A DNA stretch of 64,000 bases from Ctenosaura bakeri (GCA_948474755.1 CAOLHI010000927.1:682001-746000); one strand, 5' to 3'. Shown: positions 1 to 11,341, counted from the first letter of the stretch. Notes: generated from the sequence alone by a model not told the origin. Numbers and translations are program-made.

Positions 1-160
1 TGTCCCCTCCATCCCCCCTGCGCGCGCGAGAGAGAGAGAAAGGAGCCTGTCCCCTCCATCCCCCCCGCGCGCGCGAGAGAGAAAGGCGTTTGTCCCGTCC
101 GCCCCCCCGCGCGCGAGAGAGAGAAAGGCGCTCGTCCCATCCGCCCCCCCGCGCGCAAAG
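1..160. repeat. GC-rich minisatellite, about 3.6 copies of 42-47 bp
   Basis: Units begin near 1, 48, 91 and 132 with TGTCCC(C/G)TCC, run through a C tract and a GCGCGC block, and end in GAGAGAGAAAGG. The unit lengths are 47, 43 and about 42 bp. The array enters from the left edge of the window, so its full length is unknown. Confidence 0.85.
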
Positions 161-438
161 CAGGACGTGTCGCGCGAGCGCCCCGCCCCGTCCCTTCCTT
201 CCGCAGGGGCGGAGGGAAGGAAGCGCGACCCGGCCGGCTCCCGGACGCTCCGCACGAAAGGTAAGTGCGCGCGGGCGCCGGGAGCGTTGCTTGGAAGTGA
301 AAATCAAAAAACCCACACTCGCGCCGCTTCAGCCCCGTGAGCCTGGCGGAAGTGGGAGTGCATCGTGCGGAGCGACGCTCCCACTCCTGCAAGGCTCATG
401 GGGCTGTCGCGCGAGAAAAGGCCCGTGCGAAAAGGGCC
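1..438. mobile_element. GC-rich foldback DNA element (type B), left end outside or diverged
   Basis: The right end is GTGCGAAAAGGGCC at 425-438. The segment 251-438 aligns by eye with the element at 57681-57922: GGTAAGTG, then a GGGAGCGTTGC-like stretch, then an inner inverted repeat (AGTGGGAGTG ... CGCTCCCACT). The 5' part is expanded by a minisatellite. High CpG here reflects the transposon and not a demonstrated promoter. No coding function is seen. Confidence 0.6.
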
Positions 439-1440
439 AGATACAGACTTATAAGAATCTATTGATGCATTCCCTCTTCTCAGACATTCTGAATTCACTT
501 CCACTCATCCCTTTTCCTTGCACACAGCCTCTGTCCTAGTCACGTAGCTATAGAGTGCAATCCCCATTCTTCTCTCTAAGGCCTGTAATTTCCTTAATAA
601 ATACTTCCTCTTCACTTAAGATGGTGTTTGATATTGATACGAAGCAACCATCCAAATGAAACAAAGTAGATTCCCTAAGCATGAACTCTCCCTTTTTAAA
701 ACAGGAATAGCAAAAAGCCTATTGGCTTTCTCTCATGGGTACATTAAAAAAAACCTTCTCAAGCTCTTTCCACCCCAAATTAGAAGAATTTTGGCTCATG
801 CATTAAAAAAATGCTGATACAAAATTACCTCTCACTTGCAATGGCCAAAATAAATAGCTAGTGCTATTCTCAGTATGGAAAGGCTCAAGTTGTAACAGCC
901 AGCCATGAAGCTGTTAAAGAGGAGTCCAGGGGGAAAAAGAGATGGCAACCCTAATTCAGCACAAGAAATGTGGCCAAATATGTGAAACAAATTTAAGTTT
1001 CTCAGACCAGGAACTCACAAAATGGGAGAGTAAATAGTGATAGTTGGAACTGGCAAAAGAGACCAAAACAAGGGAAGCTTTGTTTAAGGTTGGTTGTTCC
1101 ACCAAACTGTTTGCTTGGCTGTGTCTGCTTGCAAATGTTTGGGCTGTGAGTTCTAACAGGAATCAGGGTCTTCCTGTGAAGCTACACAACTAGTTCCAGA
1201 TCCTTCCCCTTGGATAGCTATTCCAGATGACAGTAACAGGGGTGGTGGTTAGAGGCCACATGGAGGTGGTTATGGGTGTCTATTTGGATGGAAGGATTCC
1301 TCCCACTTGCCAGAGAAGGAAGAGGTATGTGGTGGTGGTGGTGGTGGTGGTAGATGCTTCTCTATTGAAGGGAGAAAGAGTCAGCAATGTGGTGACCTGG
1401 CATGATTTTTCAAGAGGTATTTTTCTGAAATCAGAAAGAT
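439..1440. other. Non-coding interval, no recognised element
   Basis: Apart from a GGT trinucleotide run (1328-1350) I see no gene or classified repeat. A reading frame running from here into the CR1 copy is an artefact of the joined sequences. Confidence 0.6.
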
Positions 1441-1988
1441 CAAGGGAAGTAATAGTACCACTTTATTCTGCTTTGGTTATGCCTCATCTGGAATTCTGTG
1501 TCCAGTTCTGGGCACCTCATTTCAAGAAGGATATCGACAAGCTGGAGTGTGTTCAGAGGAGGGCGACCAAAATGGTGAAGAGTCTGGAAGCCATGCCCTA
1601 TGAGGAGCATCTTAGGGAGCTGGGTATATTTAGTCTGAAGAATAGAAGGTTAACAGGGGACATGATAGCCATGTTTAAATACTTGGATGTCATGTTGAGG
1701 AGGGAGGAGGCTTGTTTTCCACTGTTCCAGAGACTAGGACAAGGAGTAATGGATTCAAACTACAGTAAGAGATTCCACTTAAACCTCAGGAAGAACTTCC
1801 TGAGAGTCAGAGCTGTTTGGCAGTAGATTATGCTGCCTTGGAGTGTGTTGGAGTCTCCTTCCTGGGAGGTTTTTAAGCAGAGGCTGGATGGCCATCTGTT
1901 GGGAGTGCTTTGATGTGGGTTCCTGCACGGCAGGTAGTTGGATTGAATGATCCCTGTGGTCTCTTCCAACTCTATGATTGTATGACTC
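1441..1988 (+). mobile_element. CR1 LINE, 5'-truncated 3' end
   Basis: The translation shows the C-terminal CR1 ORF2 signature: LEFCVQFWAPHFKKDIDKLECVQRRATKM, then LRELGIFSLKNRRL and FHLNLRKNFLRVRAVWQ. The 3' end has the usual TTGGATTGAATGATCCC...TCTTCCAACTCTATGATTGTATGA tail made of ATTCTATGA-like octamers. It is badly decayed, with in-frame stops, and can only be a relic. Confidence 0.9.
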
Positions 1989-3480
1989 TGCGAAATGAGG
2001 ACCCAAAATATGACACAGAGACAGCTAATTCTCAACCAGGCCACCAACTCTACCTCCTTTCTTCTGAACACATATAATCATACTGCTAGACACAATACTG
2101 CAAACAATTAGAAGGATCTGAGTAGGAAGGTGAAGGATGTGAGAGCACAGTTGATTGTTTCATCATTCTTTTCTGCTGAAGGTCATGACTCATAAAGAGA
2201 AAGAACAATACTGTGAGTGAACAGGTGGGTATGCAGATCAATAGTAACTGGTGGTTCTCAGGTCAGTGAGGCACTGACTCTTTCCCAGGTGTTTCATGGC
2301 AATAAATGAGCTGCTGAAGCCGAGATTCAGCACTGAGATTCAGAACCATGGATAGCTCCTATATACTGTTAATCAAAACCTGGAGTGGATTCTCTGCTCC
2401 ACTAACATAGTAGCCACCAGCCACCATTAGTGCAGGTGGAGATATTGGGAAAGATTTGGATTTGCAAGTTCCATAAAGTATTCTGGGAACTGTAATCCAA
2501 AAACCTAACTTTTCCAAGCTCTGTTCTGTGGCTTTACTTATGTTCTGCTTGTATTTTTTCTAAATAAGGCAAATGGTACAAAGTCACCTTAATCCTCCAG
2601 TGCTTTTCCATCTAAAGGGAACATAACTCAGTAGCACTGACCCTGGAAATTCTCCCCAGTTGAAGAAATGTGTACCAATACATATCTTTAATTATTCAAA
2701 GAATGGAAGCAGAAAACCAAATTAGGAGCCCAGCTTTCCTCAGAAATCCATTCAACATTAGGATGGAGAACTGAAATATAGAGTTCCTCTTATACTATGA
2801 TTCTTAAATTTTGTTTTATTAAGAACTAGTGTTCACATTTTGCTTTTGCTTTGTTGCCTTTGCTCTGATAATCTTTGAAAAATAAACAGAGGAGTGACTT
2901 GCCTTTTCATGGAAACATCAAAAAGACCTCAGGCCCATCTCAGTTCCCTCTCTTTTCATTTCTACCTTAAAGAGCACCTGAATACGTGCCAGGAACCAAA
3001 CAGTCCAGTAGATTTCGCACATGTTTAGTTTGGGTCATTGATGTTTCCCTGATTCTCCTCCACAAAGCATTTCATTTCCCTGAAACTTATTCTAGGCCTG
3101 ACTTAGTATGCCTCAGTTCCTATAAATATTCTCATTGCTTTGTCTTTTCAGTGACAAAAGGCCTATTAATATTTTAAATAGATAACCACTTCTTTTCATT
3201 AAGCCTTATATAGACCCTTGTTGCTATGCACCTACCGGCTCTTTCATTTACTATCGCTGGTACAATATCTATGTAATGAAGGCTCAAGTGGCTATGTTTT
3301 TTATTAATGTGTGCTTACAACCAATCTTATTACAGGCAAGAAAAAAATAAATTAAAATGCATAAACAACACAAGTGGACAATATGCTGCCCATAAACCTA
3401 GGTGTTGTTTTTTTCTAAGTCCCTAAGTCCCACAGATCAAAAAAGATTTGGAAGAAAAAAAATTTTGCAAAAAGAATTGC
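1989..3480. other. Non-coding interval, only a faint repeat trace
   Basis: A TTCTGGGAACTGTAATCC segment near 2480 resembles the short foldback repeat seen elsewhere in the window (for example 6760-6870). Otherwise nothing is recognised. Confidence 0.5.
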
Positions 3481-3690
3481 CCCCAAATATTCTATAGAGG
3501 GTATGGAGGTATTTTGCCACATTTTGGCCCCCTGGGCCTTAGGCTCAAGAGTTCATTTTAAAAACAAGAAGTAAACAGGGAGTGGCTTCCTGTTGTTTTT
3601 AAAAAGCCCCATCCTGGGCCTGAAATAGGGGGGAGAAAACATGGTGGAAATGCCCCTACAGGGCATTTGGGGGCAATTTGGGGGGGGGTA
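3480..3690. repeat. Unclassified dispersed repeat, related to 54845-55130
   Basis: CTTCCTGTTGTTTTTAAAAA, CCATCCTGGGC and ATGGTGGAAATGCCCC recur in the same order at 54868-54965, and a second partial copy of the motif set is at 55050-55130. The shared order shows a family relation. I cannot name the family. Confidence 0.55.
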
Positions 3691-6600
3691 ATTTCAAGTG
3701 AGGTTGCCTTCTATGGTCTCTTGGGATGCTACCATAGCTTTCTAGTTTCCTACAGTTGCCCTGTCCTACACGAAGCAAGGATTTCAAACCAGTGTACTGT
3801 ATTTCTTTTAAGAGAACAATTTTTTTGAGTTCACCATCATTGCATCTTCTTTCTATGACTACTTCTACATCTACTCCATATAAGGAATGTTTCACTGCTG
3901 GGTTTTTACCGAGCCTACTGAGTTTAGCTGCCCAGCACAAAATTTATCAGCTACCAAACCAAAGCCACTGTTTTTTTGCCTTCAGCATTGTTACTAACTG
4001 CAGAATAGCACTAGAATTATCTTCAGAACACAGGGAGTAGGTAGGAAAATTTCCACCTCCGGGATTCAGGGAAACAGAAGGTGAAGTGGCCCTCAAGCAA
4101 CAAAAAGTAATGAAAAGAGGATTTTTCTTTTTCTTTTGGAGCTAAATCTTCAAGGACAGATTAATTCAAGTATGCAAGGAACCCCTGCTAGTTTAATATG
4201 CAGGCAGATTATATGGGGAGAAACTATTTTAAAACCATCTTTACTTGACATCCTCAAGGTCATACATTTTTCAGCCTAAATTGAAAAGTTTTGCAGGTTG
4301 CTAACAGAAGAGTTACACGGTAGTTTCAAATCACCAATAAAGAACGAAAAGAAAGGGATCAATTCTAAAGCCAGATCCCTAGGCTTCCAAGCATTCAGGG
4401 TGAAAGATATAGACAACTTGTAGCTCAAACAGGGGGAATGCCTCTCTACCTCCAGGCCTTTGGTGGAAGCTATAATATATTCACTGGCTACAGATTAACT
4501 ATACCTCCTCCTTACTTTTTCCTCCCAAAATATCCAAGTAACATTTGCTTAGGTATTCTGTTGGAGGGATATTTTGTGGGCAGGGGACAAAGTACTTATG
4601 GCTCCATAAGAAAAAAATGATGACTGGAACTCCTCCAGACCTGTAAGCTGAGGTGGCCAAGATACACTCTTCCAGGCTATTTTTGTAAGGGGTGTCATAT
4701 CCTTCAGATGTCTGTGTTTTATCCAGTTTCCAGGCAGGACAGACAGTGGTTGTTCAGACCACCCTCTAGGAGAGATTCCAAATTATCATTAAAAAAAAAA
4801 GTAAGTCTCTATCCCTTGAGAAAGTAAAATTACAAGGCAAAATGTGCAATCATTTTTCTGTCCAATTATTTTGCAAGGAAAAAAAACTTACCCCTTTCTG
4901 CTTTTGCATATGTTTAGGCAAGGAGTAAAGTTTCACACCTATGATTGACATATGTGACCATCATTTCTCAGTTCCCTGGGTGAATGTCACAACACTGCAG
5001 TAAAGTCTAGCTTCTGAAAGTCTGTTTTGCAGAGTTCTTTTTTCAAAAGACTGCACAGAAAGTAATGAAGTCAATGGAGTGAAAGAGGAGAGATACAGTA
5101 AAGCAGGGTAAAAGCTGCAATACACTGATTGGTATTTATTGGTTCCTTGGAATCTCTTTTTTGTGACTTACATGATGTAGCAATATTATGCATTTTTATT
5201 AGATGTCCTGAGAAATGCCAAGTTTTGTTTTACAAAAGGAAACAGAGGAAAAGAGAGAGGTATTGTGAAAGGAAAAGAACCATTCCCATTTTTGCTGTCT
5301 TACTTAGTTCCTAACTTTCTATGATCCCCTCACTGAACCCTAGAGATCTTAGTCATAATAGCCAATACTGGCATAGCAGATGAAGAAAAACATCTGCTCC
5401 GGAATGAGGCAGTGTCCCATAAGTGGTATCAGTTGAACCTCAATAGAAAAGATCTATCCATTATAAACTGGGCAGAACTAGGCAATGAATCAAAGTTTTC
5501 TAGATTGTAGTCTAACCTTCTACTTACAAAGTCAGCTTTTAGCATCCAGTGACAACCTATAAATAACCTAAATTAATTGTACTTGCAAATACAGGTCACA
5601 GTCCTCAGTATGATGCTAAATTCTTTCGATTTCCTGAGAGGTAAAACAAATTTATAAATAAATCATATGTGTAATTATTAAACAGCTTCTCCATTGCTTT
5701 AATTTGAGCCATCTTCCTTCTGATTATTTTTGAACTGTCAGTGAGGCAAACTCTCATTCAGCTTTAATTGTCTTTCTAGGACAATTTCTAACTATTTTCG
5801 TACATTTAAAATTGCCTTTAAAAAAGTTATCATTCCAAGTTGCCTTGATATAAGAGCAAGATAAAGTACAAGAGGTTTTTGAAAGATGGGGTCAAATTAT
5901 TAATAGCAGAAAGAGTACAAGAAGGAACACGTGTGTGCGAACAGCAGCCTGCTGTTCAAATTCATGAAAATGTAAAGAGTGCCCGAACCTCACTGTTGAG
6001 GCAAACGAAAACAGACCTTGCTTACAGCAATGCAGCGACACCTAATGGCCCAGGTCCATAGTAACAAGGCATAGGGAAGATTGTCTTTCTTTGCACGGGA
6101 ACTGTGAAAAATTACCCAAACGGCACTTTGGCTTCATTCAGGAAATAAGATAGAGAACCCATTTATTCACAGTGAAAATCTATTTATTTTGGCATGGTAG
6201 CAAAGTTGCAATATGTGCCTAAATGGTAGGAACTGTAGCTTAGTGGTAGAACACAGCTTTGCAGCTCTGTTCCTGGAGTCCAGATACTGTAGAGCACAAT
6301 ACTGGCCATATGGACCAATGTGAATCAAGTTTGGAAAAATGATATTTTCGACTACATCTAATTGTAGAACGGAGTCTGGATTAAAGGAATTAAAGTCTTG
6401 GGACTTTCTGATGTACATGGAATATGACATAATTTCCCACTCACCCCAATGGGCTCCCAGACTTCCTTTGAGTTTAATGGCTGTTGAAGAAATAGATTTC
6501 CTCAACAACACTGTATTGTTGTTACAGCATCACTGTCATAATACAATGAATTTTGGGATGGTCTAGTCATGAGTTGGCAAGATCCAATAGCCTTACAGAA

Positions 6601-7511
6601 ACCCTGCTCCTCCTGGGAGGGGTGGAAACAGCTAGAAATTGCTATATATACATACATATCTCAAATCATAGCCAGCTGCATTTTTTAGACTCACTTTGGG
6701 GATGCCACTATAGGGACATGCATAATGAGGGCATACGCTTCAGGACTTGTCATTGTACCACTTACTGGGAGTTATCCAAAATCTAATTGTCTATAGTTCA
6801 AAGTATATAATCCAGTAGAAACTGGGAGTTACAGTCCACAATGTAACTCTTCCAAGTTCTGCAGATGTTTCTAAGTCTGCCACCCTTTGCATTCCCTTTC
6901 ATACCTTCCTCACTAACAAATTCCCCAGTGTTGTGATTTGAGATGCTACACAAATTCTTTTTTCTAGTATAACACCTAAGGGATGCATATGTGTGTGTGA
7001 AATATGCCTTAACCCACAGAGGTTGCCTACCTCCTTGCTCTCAATTGCATTTAGTGCTTGATTCTCATGTTCAAAATGTTCCATGGTGACAGATACCATG
7101 AAAGATGTTTTGCTGTCTGAGACAGAGTAGCAAAGGACATCCTCAGCTCATTCCTTCCTTATGTCAAGAAGAGTACAGTACTCGAAGCTAATTAAGCTAT
7201 GTTCAGCAAATGAGGTAGATGGTCACAGATCACAGTTCCCTTTCTCCTCCCCAACGGTAAAAACAAAGTCATGATAGAATTAAAACTAACAATTTGGTGC
7301 CTTTCCATGATACGCCAAACTGACTGAGGTGATTTCTGTTCATTCTACCTAATGGCAGGGCCAGCCTTGCTTCCAAATAGGCAGTTGTGATGGGAAGAAA
7401 AAGCACAACAAACAAGGCCCCTAGAACTGTTTTTAACCTTGGGGATTCAGCTTTGGCAGGCAGGTTGTTACTAATTTTGCTCTCTGGCAGATACTTGCAG
7501 TTCCTGTCATG
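3690..7511. other. Mostly unique non-coding DNA
   Basis: Two faint SINE or foldback traces are present: GTAGCTTAGTGGTAGAACAC near 6236, resembling a tRNA-like SINE head, and an ACTGGGAGTTACAGTCC segment at 6760-6870. All reading frames are short and show no domain. Confidence 0.5.
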
Positions 7512-7722
7512 GTTGTGTGCCTTCAACAAGTTTCTGACTTATGATGACTCTATCATAGGGGTTTCTTGACAAGGTTTGTTCAGAGGGGGTTTGCCATTGG
7601 CTTCCTCTGAGGCTGAGAGAGTGTGACTTACCCAAGGTCACCCAGTAGGTTTCCACAGTTCCATCCTTGGTCTCCTGGACTCCTTATCTCACATTCAAGC
7701 CACTGTATCATAGTGGCTCTCT
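7512..7722 (-). mobile_element. tRNA-headed SINE (tail shared with 5S-Sauria SINE)
   Basis: On the minus strand it reads GAGAGCCACTATGATACAGTGG at the head, then GTGACCTTGGGTAAGTCACAC, CTCTCAGCCTCAGAGGAAG, AACAAACCTTGTCAAGAAA and a 3' GAAACTTGTTGAAGGCACACAAC tail. The same modules occur at 12903, 17045 and 18494, so it is a multicopy SINE. Confidence 0.8.
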
Positions 7723-8167
7723 TTGAATTTGCAGGGAGGTGGCAATTTTACCTTTACCATCTGTTATCATTGAAATATCCTTAAAAACAAACACTCCTGC
7801 AAGAACAATGCCTACTTAACAGTTCTCTTCTTGCATTCAGTGCCACTTACTCCCACGTAAATGTGCACAGGATAGATTACAGACAGCCTCTATTATTCCT
7901 AGGAGGGTTCAGGGACAACCTCTGTCTTAATACTAGTGCTTGATCATTTAGTACACTTCTGATTGATAATTCTTTTGAGTACTCAACAACATAGGAGTCG
8001 TGGTGGTCTACTTTCACTAGATCATTTCTGCAACCAACCTAGTCTTAAGGAGGTCTGAAGCCCCTCACGTCCACTCTGCATGGATGAAAAAGTACAGCAA
8101 TTACAATCTGGATCCCCTATAAGAGTCTGTCTATGAAACATTGTGATTTCATTACCTATTAGTAACA

Positions 8168-8345
8168 GTGTGTGCCTTACAGTTGCCTGTCACATTATAG
8201 CAAGCCCATGAATTTCATAGTGCTTTCTTAAGCAAGGAATATTCAGGGATGATTTGCCACTGCCTTCCTCTGAATACAGCCTCCAGCATCTGGTATTCCT
8301 TGGCAGTTTCTCTGCCAAGTACCAACCAGGCCTGACCCTGAGTCA
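8168..8345 (-). mobile_element. 5S-rRNA-derived SINE (5S-Sauria type), 5' truncated
   Basis: On the minus strand the head reads CAGGGTCAGGCCTGGTTGGTACTTGGCAG, a decayed 5S rRNA internal promoter. GAATACCAGATGCTGGAGGC follows, and the tail reads CACTATGAAATTCATGGGC...ACAGGCAACTGTAAGGCACACAC. It is a SINE relic and cannot be a 5S gene. Confidence 0.8.
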
Positions 8346-8442
8346 CACTTCTCTCCTATCCTTCCTCCAAAGTGCTAAAGGCAAAATAGGTGGCTCATCT
8401 CTTCCCCCCTTGCAGAGATATCCTTGCCACCAGTTGTCCTTG

Positions 8443-8680
8443 GGTTCAAATTAGCGGAAAAGAGATTCCACCTAAATATTAAGAAGTACTTTTTTATATA
8501 TCTACTTGAAAAAGCCATTCAACAGTCGAACAGTATGCTGCTGGACTCTCCATTGTCGGTGATCATTAAGCAGACAGAGGGGCATCTTTCCAGCATGCTT
8601 AGGTCCTGTATTCCTGCATTGCAGAGGGTTGAACTAGATGGCCCTTGCGGTCTCTTCCTTCTCAAAGAGTCTATAATTGT
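8443..8680 (+). mobile_element. CR1-like LINE 3' fragment, divergent
   Basis: The translation contains RFHLNIKKYFF. The 3' end GAACTAGATGGCCCTTGCGGTCTCTTCC...TCTATAATTGTA has the CR1-type terminus. It is older than the copies at 21730 and 36352. Confidence 0.65.
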
Positions 8681-8904
8681 AACAACCGTGTGTGGTAGCT
8701 CAGAGAGAGCCAGAAAGATATAACAAGCTTCCTTCGAAGCCACCCTGTGAGTTTTAGGGTTCAATGCGGAGTAGAAAAAACGGTTAGTACCCAAGTTTCG
8801 ATCCAACACCCTCCATGAAATCCTGATCTACGTGCCCCCTTTCTGATTCATTGATTGATTGCTTTTGCTTTATTGAATGGCACACCCACTACTACATCTC
8901 CCCC

Positions 8905-8935
8905 CCCACACGCACGCGCGCACACACACACAGTG
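8905..8935. repeat. CA/CG-rich dinucleotide tract
   Basis: A run of CACACG, CGCGCG and CACACA alternation lies just before the CpG island. It has Z-DNA-prone alternating purine-pyrimidine character. Confidence 0.7.
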
Positions 8936-9401
8936 CGTGCATGCATGTTGTTATCCTCTGCAAATTTGCCTTCTCAGTGGAATGTCTTAATTCTGTTTCC
9001 CAGGCGCGATCTGAAGATTTACTCCTTAAAACAAAACCACCCAGGTAAACACGTCGAAGCTCCCGCCCTGTTCGCGTTCTTCGGGACCGGGGGGAGCCTT
9101 TGCGCAGCGGCAGACGGAGGGCAGGAGCCCCGTTCCGAGCATCCGGGCGGCCAAGGAACCTCCCATCCCGGCGATCGTTTTGCTACGGTTCTTCAGAGGT
9201 CCATGGAAAGGGGCTATCGACTTTTCAAGCGACGGGGCGCGCCGTTTCCACGGGGAGCTCGGCTCCCGCGGGAACAAGGCGTCGGAGGTTCGAAGGACCC
9301 CTCGGGCCCGATCTGCCCTTTCGGGCGAGAGGGGTTTCGTGCGTCCTCGTCGCGCGCGCCCGCCTGGAGCCCCAAGGGGGCACGAAGAAGGCCCCCTCTC
9401 G

Positions 9402-9562
9402 GGCCATTTCCGCACTAGGCTGTTATAGCGGGATGATTCCACTTTCAACATCCTCTGGAATCCTGGGGTTTGCAGTGTCCCCTCCCGAAACTGCAAACCC
9501 CAGGATTCCAGAGGATGTTGAAAGTGGAATCATCCCGCTATAACAGCCTAGTGCGGAAATGG
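9402..9562. mobile_element. Palindromic MITE, family A (hAT-like)
   Basis: The element starts GGCCATTTCCGCACTAGG and ends CCTAGTGCGGAAATGG. The arms are nearly perfect inverted repeats containing GTTATAGCGGGATGATTCC, TCAACATCCTCTGGAATCC and TGGGGTTTGCAGT. There is no coding capacity. It is an internally symmetrical non-autonomous DNA transposon. Confidence 0.85.
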
Positions 9563-9565
9563 TGT

Positions 9566-9731
9566 GGCCGTTTCCGCGGTAGACAGGGATAGCGCTATGA
9601 TTCCACTTTCCACGTCCTAGGGTGTCCTGAGGGTTGCCTCAATGGCCCCTCCCGAAACTGCAGACCCCAGGATTCCAAAGGATGTGGAAAGGGGAACCAT
9701 CGCGCTGTCGTAGGCGAATGCGGGAAGGGCC
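9566..9731. mobile_element. Palindromic MITE, family A, diverged, abutting the previous copy
   Basis: It starts GGCCGTTTCCGCGG and ends ATGCGGGAAGGGCCC, with inner arms ATGATTCCACTTTCC and ACCCCAGGATTCC. Only three bases separate it from the copy at 9402-9562. Confidence 0.75.
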
Positions 9732-10441
9732 CAAGAGGAAGGGACGTGCCCGGTGGGGGGGGGGGATGGCGTGTACCTGTTGCTGGCGGCCGCGCGTCCA
9801 AGCGCGCCTGTTGCACGCGCGACCCGCTCTGCAGCTGCTGCTGCCGCCACCGCCGGGGCTCCTGCCTGCGCGACCGAGGGAGGGCGGGCTGTGCACGCGT
9901 CGGCTGCGTGTGCAGGGTGTGTCCTCCTCCTCCTCCTCCTCCTCCCCCGACGCCCGCCTCGCCTCTCTTGGCCGCGCCGGAGCCGTCTCTCTGGCCCCGA
10001 GGCGGGCTCCCGGGCGTTCTCGGCCGCCTTTGACCATGCACGCGGCTCCCCCGCCTTCGCAAGGGCAGCTGCGGCAGCAACAGAGTGTCCCGCGGGTGCA
10101 GCCCCGCCGCCGCCGCCGCCTCCTCCGCTGCCGCCGGCGGGGGTCGCGGTGCCTCTGCCTGGCTCCCGCCCGCCCGCGCGCTCTCCCCGGCTGCCTCTTC
10201 GTCCGCTCCGCGCGCCCGGGAGGAGGACCCAAGGTGGGCTTGCAAGTAAGTGAGCGCCCTCGCGCCCCGGCCCGGTCGTTGCTTTCTGGGCTCGGGCGGG
10301 CCAGCCTCGGGGCTCTGCCGAACTTCGCGGGCGGGCAAGTTTCTGGCGAACTTTCTTCGGGGCCAGGAACAGACCCGCCACCGCATCGCTTGCTGTCGGT
10401 GCGGGTGTCGCTTCACCGTAAAAGATTTTGTATCGATCCGG

Positions 10442-10613
10442 GGCCGTTTCCGCACGAGTCTGTTATAGCGCGATGATTCCACTTTCAACCTCCTCTGGAA
10501 TCCTGGGGTTTGCAGTTTCGGGAGGGGCCCCTCCCGAAACTGCAAACCCCAGGATTCCAGAGGAGGTTGAAAGTGGAATCATCGCGCTATAACAGACTCG
10601 TGCGGAAATGGCC
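10442..10613. mobile_element. Near-perfect palindromic MITE, family A
   Basis: The two arms match base for base across about 80 bp with a single G/A difference near the tip. The centre is the self-complementary GGGAGGGGCCCCTCCC. The symmetry even runs into the flanks (GATCCGGGGCC on the left, GGCCCCGGATC on the right). It lies about 196 bp after the candidate first-exon donor. Such low arm divergence suggests a young insertion. Confidence 0.9.
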
Positions 10614-10937
10614 CCGGATCTTTCGCCCGAGAGGAAGGGGCGCGGATCAGGGCAGAAACCGTCGAAAGGAGGTTTAGCTACTGCCTCCGCCGCCGGCGCT
10701 CATCCACGACCTTTCTTTCGCGCCCATTATTGCGGATTAATGAATTAAGAAACAGTGCTATCGCGGTTTCTTTTCTGCCTGTCCCTCCGCAGCCCCAGTC
10801 GGACACGCGTCGTGGTTGGGAGAACTATGCACGCGTTCCCATTATGTGCGATCTTGCCCTATGGATGATGTATTTGTGCTTTCATGCTTCAATTTCTGCT
10901 GGCTGGCCGCTGGTGGCTTCCATCTCATTGCCGGGCA

Positions 10938-11058
10938 GAGTCTGCTGTGGATTTAACTCTGAACTTCAAAGGAGCTGTCCAAGGTGCTGAATCCTGTCTC
11001 CAAAGTAAATCCAGCACCTCCAAAGGCTTCTTTAAAGTTCAGAGTAAAACGCAGAGCG
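10938..11058. repeat. Imperfect foldback repeat
   Basis: TTTAACTCTGAACTTCAAAG on the left is complementary to CTTTAAAGTTCAGAGTAAAA on the right, and CAAGGTGCTGAATCC pairs with AAATCCAGCACCTCC. It looks like a small non-autonomous foldback element of a family not seen elsewhere in the window. Confidence 0.55.
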
Positions 11059-11341
11059 GATAAACCGTACTATGGACACCACTCTGAGAGGGGTCCTGTG
11101 GTGTCCGGGTGTTGTTTCCGAGTAAGTGCGCCTAGAAGTGTAGCTTTGATTTTGCACTACTAATTCCTTCTGCTTTATCCCATCTGCACCAGCCACAAAA
11201 CGTTTACCTGAACAGGAACCCGGTATTAGAGTGGATGAGAGTTCCCTGCTGGAGCAGGGGCACTTTGAATAGAGTACAGTGTTGTAGATGGTGATGTTGA
11301 CCCTTTTTCCTTAACTCAGTTGAACTGTATGTATCCTAGGA

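Larger units (their letters stand above)
9040..10730 (+). promoter_or_regulatory. CpG-rich block: candidate KCNG1 promoter and non-coding first exon
   Basis: This is the only long CG-dense stretch upstream of KCNG1 apart from small GC-rich transposons. It is rich in CpG, GGCGGG/CCGCCC-like boxes and CGG/GCC runs. A strong donor, TGCAA|GTAAGTGAG, lies at 10246 on the same strand as KCNG1. An exon ending at 10245 could splice to the acceptor at 22644. The start site is unknown and no convincing TATA box is seen. Three foldback transposons (9402-9562, 9566-9731, 10442-10613) interrupt the island. The long reading frames on both strands here follow from high GC and show no known domain. A weaker exon-like signal is at 9004-9042, between TTTCCCAG and GTAAAC. 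The assignment is by position and composition only. Confidence 0.6.

Noticed and set aside
90..539. 149-codon frame at the left edge
   Set aside because: It translates the minisatellite and a type B transposon; arginine/proline-rich with no recognisable protein.
1227..1826. 199-codon frame as a host gene
   Set aside because: The conserved part is the CR1 ORF2 C-terminus; the front is a GGT run giving polyvaline.
9595..10545. Long open reading frames on both strands of the CpG island (up to 316 codons)
   Set aside because: They overlap each other in several frames, are built of Arg/Pro/Ala/Gly from high GC, run through MITE arms and contain no domain.
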